From JBBPYA01 sp038200385 (GTDB taxonomy: Bacteria > Actinomycetota > Actinomycetes > Mycobacteriales > Geodermatophilaceae): a DNA stretch of 7,717 nucleotides. The translations under genes and the position numbers were made by a program. Below, piece by piece: positions 1 to 5,080 of this stretch (position 1 is its first letter; every line of letters starts with the position of its first letter). The notes under the pieces are model-generated. The model worked only from the letters and a program-made list of their open reading frames with translations, made no database searches and was not told where the DNA came from. The stretch spans positions 1 to 7,717 of the forward strand of contig JBBPYA010000295.1 of assembly GCA_038200385.1 (NCBI GenBank), read 5' to 3'.

Positions 1-1460
1 CGGCGGCCGCGACCGAGCAGCAGGTCCGCCGACCGCCAGGCCAGCAGCCCGGCGCCCAGCCACAGCAGCGCCGGTCCCGCGAAGGCCCAGTAGGAGACGG
101 AGATCGCGGGCACTCCCTCGGGTGCGAGCACCAGCTGGTACCCGGTCCGGGTCGTGACCACGATCAGGACGGCCGCGGCGATGAGCAGCGCGATGTCCAG
201 GCCGTAGCGAGCCCACGTCGGCACCGTGGAGCTGCGCAGCGCCATCCGCCCCGCCGCGACGGTGGACTCCCGTAGGTCCCGCCGTGCCGGCAGCAGGATC
301 GTGGCGGCGGCGATGAACAGCCCCAGCAGGGCCGAGCCGCCGATCCACGCCACGGCGGTCCCGGTGGACGCGCCGAAGCTCGCCGAGCCGAAGGCGAACC
401 GGCCGACGAGCACCGCCCCGCCCAGCCCGAGCAGACTCCCGACCACCCCGACCAGCGCCGCCTCCACCGCGGCCAGCCCGATCAGCTGGCGCTGGGAGGC
501 GCCCCGGGCCCGCAGCACAGCCTGTTCCCGGCGCCGGCGGCCGGCCCCGGCACCGGTGACGGTCGCGGTCAGCAACCCGGCCAGCACCGCCCCCGGCAGG
601 CCGAGGAAGAGGAAGAGCACCTGCGCGTACGCCGCGTCACCGCGGGCGGCATCCAGGGCGGCGGCCAGGTTGTCCCCGACCACGCCGCCGCCGGAGGTGG
701 CCGCCTCCAGGTTGTTCGCCGCGGCGATGACTTCGGCGTAAGCCGCGGCCGGGTCCGGCGACAGCGCGTGGCTGCGGGCGACGTGCAGCTGGGTGCTGAC
801 CAGGTCCGGCCGCTTGGCGGCAAGCGGATCGAAGATCTGGTGCCACTGCCCGGCGGGCAGCAGCAGGACGTTGTCCGGCGGAGCGCTCGGCTGCGCTCCG
901 GCCGGGGCGCCGACGGTCTGGAACAGCGAGTCGGCCTGCGGCAGGTCCACCACTCCGGCGACGACGACGGTGGCCGCGCGACCCTCGGCGCGGGTCACTG
1001 TCACCGTGTCGCCTGGTGCGGCGTGCAGGTTGGCGGCGGTCTGCTGGGCGAGCAGGACGCCCGTCCCGCTTCCGGACAGATCACGGATCTCGGCCGGGAA
1101 CGCGGTGCGGTAGCCGTCAGGCACACCGAGCACGACGGCCGGTCCGGTGGTCTGGGTGGTCCCGCCGGACGTCGCCTTCAGACCGGCCGACTTCCCGTAG
1201 CCGACCGGCAGCGCCCGGGTGACCCCCGGCGTCGCCGAGGTCGTCGACAGCACCGCGGCCGGATCGGAACCGGAGGTCACTGCCACCTGCCAGTCCACGG
1301 CCACCGAGGCGGCTGCGCGCTGCGTCATCGTCGCCTTGGACGCGGCGAGGAAGGCCCCGAGGCTGGCGATCAGTGCCACCGCGAGCGAAACACCAACAGC
1401 GGCAGCGACCAGCCGGACGCCGCGTCGGCGTACCAGCCCGGCGAGCCAGATCCGGGTCAT
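1..1460 (-). CDS. FtsX-like (MacB-type) ABC transporter permease, C-terminus cut by window edge
   Basis: This reading frame starts at ATG 1460-1458 and stays open to the left edge, giving 486 residues without a stop. Seen: a basic N-terminus followed by a helix at about residues 17-39, a large extracytoplasmic domain (about 40-275), then an FtsX-type unit with helices near 276-300, 325-355 and 368-390. Between the first two lies the family's cytoplasmic stretch, basic GRRRRE followed by AVLRARGASQRQL (307-326). Two more helices follow (about 419-436, 456-475). Helices after the first FtsX unit suggest the long, ten-helix actinobacterial permease with a second FtsX unit outside the window (inference). 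Such proteins couple cytoplasmic ATP hydrolysis to movement of an extracytoplasmic domain, exporting or extracting lipids, peptides or drugs; the substrate here is unknown. The start overlaps the stop of the upstream ATPase gene (ATGA), with GAAGG seven bases ahead, so the proteins are almost certainly partners. Confidence 0.92.
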   Translation of the reverse strand, partial: MTRIWLAGLVRRRGVRLVAAAVGVSLAVALIASLGAFLAASKATMTQRAAASVAVDWQVAVTSGSDPAAVLSTTSATPGVTRALPVGYGKSAGLKATSGGTTQTTGPAVVLGVPDGYRTAFPAEIRDLSGSGTGVLLAQQTAANLHAAPGDTVTVTRAEGRAATVVVAGVVDLPQADSLFQTVGAPAGAQPSAPPDNVLLLPAGQWHQIFDPLAAKRPDLVSTQLHVARSHALSPDPAAAYAEVIAAANNLEAATSGGGVVGDNLAAALDAARGDAAYAQVLFLFLGLPGAVLAGLLTATVTGAGAGRRRREQAVLRARGASQRQLIGLAAVEAALVGVVGSLLGLGGAVLVGRFAFGSASFGASTGTAVAWIGGSALLGLFIAAATILLPARRDLRESTVAAGRMALRSSTVPTWARYGLDIALLIAAAVLIVVTTRTGYQLVLAPEGVPAISVSYWAFAGPALLWLGAGLLAWRSADLLLGRGR

Positions 1461-2185
1461 CTCGAGGCCTTCGCGGTGCACAGCCGACCGTCGGACACCG
1501 TCCACCGCCGCGACAGGCGGGCGGAGATGTCCTCGTCGTGGGTGCTGATGACCAGCGCGGCACCCAGTTCCTCCGCGGCGGCCAGCATGACCGACACCAC
1601 GAGCCGGCCCGCGTCGTGGTCCAGCTGGCCGGTGGGTTCGTCGGCCAGGATCAGCTTCGGGCGGCTGGCCAGGGCTCGGGCCACGGCGACCCGCTGCGCC
1701 TGTCCCCCGGACAGTTCCTGCGGAAGCTTGGCCGCGAGCCCGTCCAGTTCCAGCCGGTGCAGCGACTCCGCCGCGCGTTGGTTCGCGTCGGCGGGACTCG
1801 AACCGGCCAGCAGTAGGGGCAGGGCGACGTTCTCGGTCACATCTAGTGCCGGCAGCAGGCTCGGTCCCTGGAAGATCATCCCGACGACGGCGGGGCGGCC
1901 GGCCGGATTCCCGTGCAGGCCCGGCCATTCGATGCTGCCCGCGGTCGGCTGCTCCAGCCCGGCCAGCAGGTGCAGCAGCGTCGACTTGCCCGAACCGGAC
2001 CGGCCGGTCAGCGCCACCTGGAGGCCGGCCGGGATCTCGCAGTTCGCCTCGTGGACGGCGACGACCGCGGTCGGACCGGAGCCGTAGGTACGGGCCAGGC
2101 CACGACAGCGCACCAGCGGCTGCCCCTCGGAGCGTCCGATCGGCTCCGGGCGCCGCAGCACCGCCGAATCCGACCCGGGGCTCAT
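1457..2185 (-). CDS. ABC transporter ATP-binding protein (MacB/LolD-like), second ATPase of the operon
   Basis: A 242-residue nucleotide-binding subunit with every catalytic element: Walker A GRSGSGKST (61-69), Q-loop glutamine at 106 in MIFQGPSLLP, signature LSGGQAQRVAVARALA (158 onward), Walker B LILADEP (178-184, Asp182/Glu183), D-loop GQLD and H-loop His216 in STHDED. No membrane segment is present, so it should act at the inner face of the membrane with the FtsX-like permease encoded immediately downstream. Its length is normal for the LolD/MacB ATPase class. The start at ATG 2185 is supported by AGGTGG four bases upstream and by the ATGA overlap with the preceding ATPase gene; its own stop overlaps the permease start in the same way. 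Family knowledge gives ATP-driven transport or mechanotransmission; the substrate cannot be read from the sequence. About 20 residues precede the usual ATPase start and look disordered. Confidence 0.95.
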   Translation of the reverse strand: MSPGSDSAVLRRPEPIGRSEGQPLVRCRGLARTYGSGPTAVVAVHEANCEIPAGLQVALTGRSGSGKSTLLHLLAGLEQPTAGSIEWPGLHGNPAGRPAVVGMIFQGPSLLPALDVTENVALPLLLAGSSPADANQRAAESLHRLELDGLAAKLPQELSGGQAQRVAVARALASRPKLILADEPTGQLDHDAGRLVVSVMLAAAEELGAALVISTHDEDISARLSRRWTVSDGRLCTAKASR

Positions 2186-2850
2186 GCCGCCACCTGGCCG
2201 TCGACGAGGCGAAGGATGCGGTCCGCGGCCCGGGAGACCCCGGGGCTGTGGCTGGCCACGATGACGGCCACCCCGTCGGAGGCCCGCGCCCTGAGCAGAT
2301 CCAGGATCACGTTCTCGGTCTGGCTGTCCAACTCGCCGGTCGGCTCGTCGGCGAGCAGCACCCTCGGCTGGTTGGCCAGCGCGACCGCCAGGGCGGCCCG
2401 GGCGGCCTCGCCCCCGGACAGCTGGCTGGGGTAGGCCCCGCCGCGATGGGTCATGCCGACCATGGCCAGCAGCTCGGAGGCGGTGTGCGTGGGACGCGCA
2501 CCGGCCAGCGCCTGACTCAGCGCCAGGTTCGCGGTCACCGTCAGGTGTTCGAGCAGGGTGCCGGACTGGAACAGCACGCCGATCCCGGCGGCGCGCATCC
2601 TGGCCCGCACCACCTCCGGACGGTGACTGAGGCGCTCGCCGTCGATGAGCACAGTCCCACCGTCGGGTTCGTCCAGACCGGCCAGGCAGGCCAGCAGCGT
2701 CGACTTGCCTGAGCCCGACGGTCCCACCACGGCGATCACCTCGCCCGCGGCGGCGCGCAGCGACACCTCGCGCAGCGCCAGGGTTTCGTCGTCGCCGGCC
2801 CGGAAGAAGCGGTACAGGGACCGGGCTTCCAGGGCCGGTGCGGGGGACAT
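2182..2850 (-). CDS. ABC transporter ATP-binding protein (MacB/LolD-like), first ATPase of the operon
   Basis: With the start at ATG 2850 the product is 222 residues. An in-frame ATG at 2889 would add 13 residues lying inside the lipoprotein gene; I prefer 2850 because it shares one base with the lipoprotein stop (TGATG), the same coupling used along the operon, although the Shine-Dalgarno there is weak. Seen: Walker A GPSGSGKST (43-51), Q-loop Gln95 in VLFQSGTLLE, signature LSGGE (144-148), Walker B VLLADEP (164-170, Asp168/Glu169), D-loop GELD and H-loop His191 in VASHSPG. All ATPase residues are present, but the sequence after the signature (AARAALAVALA) lacks the usual Gln-Arg of QQRVAIARAL. 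It is clearly a different protein from the second ATPase, so the pair may form a heterodimer on the permease (inference), or one may serve a permease outside the window. Confidence 0.93.
   Translation of the reverse strand: MSPAPALEARSLYRFFRAGDDETLALREVSLRAAAGEVIAVVGPSGSGKSTLLACLAGLDEPDGGTVLIDGERLSHRPEVVRARMRAAGIGVLFQSGTLLEHLTVTANLALSQALAGARPTHTASELLAMVGMTHRGGAYPSQLSGGEAARAALAVALANQPRVLLADEPTGELDSQTENVILDLLRARASDGVAVIVASHSPGVSRAADRILRLVDGQVAA
2190..2195 (-). promoter_or_regulatory. Ribosome binding site of the second ATPase
   Basis: AGGTGG on the minus strand lies four bases before ATG 2185, inside the final codons of the upstream ATPase. It supports that ATG as the start and reinitiation across the ATGA overlap. 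Confidence 0.6.
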
Positions 2851-3464
2851 CAGCCGTTCCAGCTGAACGAGTCGGTGACGGTCTTCCACGGATCGACGTT
2901 GTCGGCGCCGACGGGCCCGCTGAGGGTGAGGACGACCTCGTCGCCGCCCTTCCAGAACTCGTAGCGCTCCACCGCGTCCTTGACCGACTTCCCGGTCACC
3001 GGGTCGGCGGCCGCCATCGCGGTGTACTGGATCAGGACGGCGTCGCCGGACTTGCGGGTCACCGTCGTCACGTCCCCCGCGATGAAGCCCTGGGCCGAGG
3101 CCTGGATCGCCGGCACCTCAGAGGCCTTGGCCGAACTCACCGTCGGCGCGGTGGCCGCGGATACCGTCTCGATCCGCACGCTGTTCAGCTTGTCCGTGAA
3201 GGTGATGGCCCCGCCCTGGTCACTGCGGGCCCAGCCTTCCGGGACGCTGACCGTGAACCGCCCGGACGGCGGCGTGAACGGCACGTACACCTGGCTGTCC
3301 GGGATGTCACCGGCCGGATTGGTCTCGGTGGCCGGCGCGCTCGTCGCCGCACCCGTTCCCGCACCGGCGGTGCTCGGTGTCGACGAGGCGCAGCCGGCCG
3401 CGGCCAGCACCACTCCCACCGTTGCTAGTGCGACGCCTGCGTGGCGCAGCCGAATCGGTTGCAC
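2850..3464 (-). CDS. Putative lipoprotein heading the ABC operon
   Basis: A 204-residue exported protein, read from GTG 3464. That start is chosen because TGAGGT sits four bases upstream and it places a short basic n-region, a hydrophobic stretch (10-23) and a lipobox-like AAAGC with Cys25 at the N-terminus. The frame stays open upstream to 3608, but that would bury the signal peptide. Position -3 of the lipobox is Ala rather than the favoured Leu, so lipidation is likely but not certain. A Ser/Thr/Ala/Pro-rich linker (26-55) is followed by a compact domain with FTVSVPEGWAR (70-80), VERYEFWKGGDEVVLTLSGP (about 165-184) and a terminal DSFSWNG. The pattern recalls small PsbP/LpqN-like surface domains, but this is only a resemblance I judge by eye. 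Its stop overlaps the next ATPase start, implying a role as an extracytoplasmic partner of the ABC system. Confidence 0.85.
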   Translation of the reverse strand: MQPIRLRHAGVALATVGVVLAAAGCASSTPSTAGAGTGAATSAPATETNPAGDIPDSQVYVPFTPPSGRFTVSVPEGWARSDQGGAITFTDKLNSVRIETVSAATAPTVSSAKASEVPAIQASAQGFIAGDVTTVTRKSGDAVLIQYTAMAAADPVTGKSVKDAVERYEFWKGGDEVVLTLSGPVGADNVDPWKTVTDSFSWNG

Positions 3465-3468
3465 GGCT

Positions 3469-3474
3469 ACCTCA
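3469..3474 (-). promoter_or_regulatory. Ribosome binding site that decides the lipoprotein start
   Basis: TGAGGT on the minus strand, four bases before GTG 3464. The ATG just upstream (ATG GAA TGA) is closed at once by a stop, so GTG is the only sensible start next to this site. Confidence 0.6.
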
Positions 3475-3550
3475 TTCCATTGTCGTGGTCCGGTGACCGT
3501 GTCGCCGACGCTAGGCAGGCCCGCGTCAGGACCCGAACAGTCGCCGGTTA

Positions 3551-3569
3551 GGGCATGGCAAACATGCCC
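3551..3569. repeat. Perfect 7-bp inverted repeat, candidate operator
   Basis: GGGCATG, five spacer bases GCAAA, then CATGCCC form a perfect dyad in the divergent intergenic region. It lies 87 bp upstream of the lipoprotein start and 59 bp upstream of the PAP2 start. Its short spacer and dyad symmetry fit a dimeric repressor site or a small hairpin; there is no U-tract, so it does not look like an intrinsic terminator. No regulator gene is encoded in the window. Confidence 0.5.
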
Positions 3570-3615
3570 GGGCGCCGCGGGTCTGCGGCCAGGCGCGATC
3601 CGGAGCATTCAGCGG

Positions 3616-3621
3616 CACAAT
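3616..3621 (+). promoter_or_regulatory. Candidate -10 element for a leaderless PAP2 transcript
   Basis: CACAAT keeps the A and final T that matter most in actinobacterial -10 hexamers, and its last base is exactly seven bases before the A of ATG 3628. With no Shine-Dalgarno ahead of this ATG, a leaderless transcript is possible. No -35 element is recognisable. Confidence 0.25.
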
Positions 3622-3627
3622 CGCGCC

Positions 3628-4539
3628 ATGGCGCGCGACCGCGAACGATCCGCCGAGCCGCTGGCCGGCCGGGCGCTCGCCGAGCCGGAGACCCAGGACT
3701 ACATCGGCCACCGCGACCTGACCAGGTGGCCGACAGCAGCGGGGCAGACGGCGGCGCGCGCGGCGCAGAGCTCGCGCAGCCGGCTCGGACCGCACCAGCT
3801 TCTGCTCGCGACGCTGCTCATCGGACTGCTGGGCACGGCGGCGCTGACCGCACTCGCCGCGGCGGTGTACGACGCCGTCGTCGAGGTCGACGGCGTCGCC
3901 GGGCTGGACCGGCCGGTACTGACGTTCGCCGTATCCAGCCGCAGCGCGGCGGGCACCGCGATCGCCGCCGCGTACACCACGATCGGTGGACCGGTGGTGC
4001 TACCCATCCTGGTCGCGCTCGTCGCCGCGACCCTCTCCATCGCCTGGCGGCAGTGGACACCCACGCTGCTCATCGCGATCACGATGGCCGGATCCCTGAC
4101 CATGACGGTCGTCGGGAAGTCGCTCGTCGGCCGGACCCGGCCGCCCTTCGCCGATGCGGTGGCGCCGTTCGAGAGCGGCGCGTCCTTCCCGAGCGGGCCT
4201 TCCCTCAACTCCGCCGCTCTCGCCGGCATCGTCGCCTACCTCCTGCTGCGCCGGCAGCACCGGGCCTGGATGCGGGCGCTGACGATCGCGGTGGCTGTGG
4301 CGTTCGCCGTCACCATGGGATTGAGCCGGGTATATCTCGGCCACCACTGGCTCACCGACGTCCTCGTCGCGTGGGCGCTGGGTACGGCTTGGCTGAGCGC
4401 GGTGGTGACCGCGCACCGCCTGTTCCTCACCGTGCGCCGCGGTGGTGCTCCCGGCGGGACCGCAGGTAGATCAGGACGTGGGAATCACCGAGGAGGGCGT
4501 GACGACGACATCGGCGGAGGCCCGGCAGTCATCGCCTAG
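3628..4539 (+). CDS. PAP2-family membrane phosphatase with altered catalytic motif 2
   Basis: A 303-residue multi-pass protein. Helices are visible near residues 58-81, 117-140, 143-163, 193-207, 216-232 and 243-263, the six-helix layout of PAP2 lipid phosphatases, which dephosphorylate lipid (pyro)phosphates such as phosphatidate or undecaprenyl diphosphate at the outer membrane face. Motif 1 is intact (Lys164 through Arg171-Pro172 in KSLVGRTRP), as is motif 3 (Ser233-Arg234, His240, Asp244 in SRVYLGHHWLTD). Motif 2 reads SFPSGPSLNS: residue 191 is Pro (cct, 4198-4200) where the family has the general-acid His of PSGH. The enzyme may thus be weak, inactive or repurposed, or the base may be wrong. 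The start at ATG 3628 lacks a clear Shine-Dalgarno; no better start precedes the helices. The last 34 residues are a Gly/Arg-rich tail whose coding end overlaps the convergent neighbour by 69 bp. Confidence 0.9.
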   Translation: MARDRERSAEPLAGRALAEPETQDYIGHRDLTRWPTAAGQTAARAAQSSRSRLGPHQLLLATLLIGLLGTAALTALAAAVYDAVVEVDGVAGLDRPVLTFAVSSRSAAGTAIAAAYTTIGGPVVLPILVALVAATLSIAWRQWTPTLLIAITMAGSLTMTVVGKSLVGRTRPPFADAVAPFESGASFPSGPSLNSAALAGIVAYLLLRRQHRAWMRALTIAVAVAFAVTMGLSRVYLGHHWLTDVLVAWALGTAWLSAVVTAHRLFLTVRRGGAPGGTAGRSGRGNHRGGRDDDIGGGPAVIA

Positions 4540-4962
4540 GGTCTGGATGCGCTGGGCGGCCGTCTGGAGTTGGTCGACGATCGTCTGCAGCCGGGCCGCA
4601 TCCAGGTCCGCGATGGCCTGCGTGGCCTGATTCAGCAGGTCCAGTGACTGCTGCGACTCGGTGACCGCATCCAAACAGGACTGGGGCACCGACACGGTCA
4701 CCGTCGCGCCCGGGCTCCCGGAGGTTTGCGCGGTCGTCGCGGGAGCCGACGTCGTCGGTCCGGCCTGGTTGGTCCCGCCGTTGTCCCCACCGGTGTTCCA
4801 CACCGCGAAACCGATGAGCAGGCCGATCGCGAACGTCGCGACCGGGAGCAGCCAGGTCAGCGTCGGGACCCCGCGCCGAGGAGGTGGCGTCGTACCGTCC
4901 CCCCTGCTCGGCCCGCTGTCCGGGCTGCTGCTGGAACCATCCGCCGCTGAAGTGCTGGACAT
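4471..4962 (-). CDS. Small single-pass membrane protein of unknown function with a two-cysteine helical domain
   Basis: A 163-residue protein that I do not recognise. Seen: a Ser/Pro/Gly-rich, probably disordered N-terminus (1-33), one membrane helix (about 35-55, LTWLLPVATFAIGLLIGFAVW is the hydrophobic core with Trp at each end), a Gly/Thr/Ala-rich linker (56-90), and a helical C-terminal domain (95-150) bounded by Cys96 and Cys146. The basic PPPRRG ahead of the helix places the N-terminus inside, so the two-cysteine domain is outside and could be pinned by a disulfide (inference). The Gln/Leu/Ala-rich helices suggest a hairpin or a coiled coil. ATG 4962 is preferred over GTG 4968 because GAGAGGTG ends three bases before ATG and would overlap GTG. 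It converges on the PAP2 gene and is divergent from the MMPL operon. It could be a cell-wall-associated accessory protein, but nothing shows its role. Confidence 0.82.
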   Translation of the reverse strand: MSSTSAADGSSSSPDSGPSRGDGTTPPPRRGVPTLTWLLPVATFAIGLLIGFAVWNTGGDNGGTNQAGPTTSAPATTAQTSGSPGATVTVSVPQSCLDAVTESQQSLDLLNQATQAIADLDAARLQTIVDQLQTAAQRIQTLGDDCRASADVVVTPSSVIPTS

Positions 4963-4965
4963 GGT

Positions 4966-4973
4966 CACCTCTC
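4966..4973 (-). promoter_or_regulatory. Ribosome binding site that decides the start of the small membrane protein
   Basis: GAGAGGTG on the minus strand, with its GAGG core five bases before ATG 4962. It spans the alternative GTG at 4968, which argues against that codon as the start. Confidence 0.6.
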
Positions 4974-5001
4974 GGGTCGACGCCGCCTTGATGCTGCATC
5001 G

Positions 5002-5011
5002 ATCCTAGGAT
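5002..5011. promoter_or_regulatory. Palindromic TAGGAT element, candidate shared -10 for both directions
   Basis: ATCCTAGGAT is a perfect 10-bp palindrome. Reading TAGGAT as a -10 would put the minus-strand transcript start about 33 bases before ATG 4962 and the plus-strand start about 63 bases before GTG 5081. Both distances are reasonable. It could equally be a chance palindrome or a protein binding site. Confidence 0.3.
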
Positions 5012-5066
5012 TACCGGCCCTCCGGCTGGCCTAGTGTCTTGCGCAGTTGCTGTCGCGTCGCCGGTC

Positions 5067-5074
5067 GAGGAGGT
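5067..5074 (+). promoter_or_regulatory. Strong ribosome binding site deciding the GTG start of the two-helix protein
   Basis: GAGGAGGT is a near-perfect Shine-Dalgarno, six bases ahead of GTG 5081. It overrides the upstream in-frame ATG at 5039, which has no such site. Confidence 0.75.
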
Positions 5075-5080
5075 CTGTCC

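Larger units (their letters stand above)
3465..3627. promoter_or_regulatory. Divergent intergenic region between the lipoprotein operon and the PAP2 gene
   Basis: This 163-bp gap must hold the promoters for the four-gene minus-strand operon and for the PAP2 gene. No good TTGACA/TATAAT pair is visible on either strand. The best minus-strand -10 candidate is TAGCGT (3513-3508), with only a poor -35 (TTCGGG) 18 bases upstream. On the plus strand CACAAT (3616-3621) ends seven bases before the PAP2 ATG. A perfect inverted repeat lies near the centre. The promoter calls are weak. Confidence 0.4.
4963..5080. promoter_or_regulatory. Divergent intergenic region between the small membrane protein and the MMPL operon
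   Basis: A 118-bp gap that should hold back-to-back promoters. The 10-bp palindrome ATCCTAGGAT (5002-5011) contains TAGGAT, an actinobacterial -10-like hexamer, on both strands. A second plus-strand -10 candidate is TAGTGT (5032-5037). No convincing -35 is visible at normal spacing on either strand; TTGATG (4988-4993) is too close to TAGGAT (12 bases). Confidence 0.4.

Noticed and set aside
768..2087. Long open frame on the plus strand (439 codons) opposite the permease and second ATPase
   Set aside because: It is antisense to two clearly recognisable genes, is rich in Arg/Gly/Ala/Pro as expected of a shadow frame in GC-rich DNA, and shows no domain or ribosome binding site.
3551..3569. Reading the inverted repeat as an intrinsic terminator
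   Set aside because: There is no T-run on either side, and it lies upstream of both divergent genes rather than after any gene end.
3465..3608. N-terminal extension of the lipoprotein to an ATG at 3608
   Set aside because: It would put 48 non-hydrophobic residues before the signal peptide and run through the inverted repeat; the GTG at 3464 has a proper ribosome binding site.
2980..3627. Plus-strand frame extending upstream of the PAP2 start
   Set aside because: It lies opposite the lipoprotein gene and crosses the intergenic region; the recognisable PAP2 protein begins at ATG 3628. Low-complexity composition indicates a shadow frame.
4988..5011. TTGATG with TAGGAT as a plus-strand promoter pair
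   Set aside because: The spacing is only 12 bases, too short for a housekeeping sigma factor promoter.
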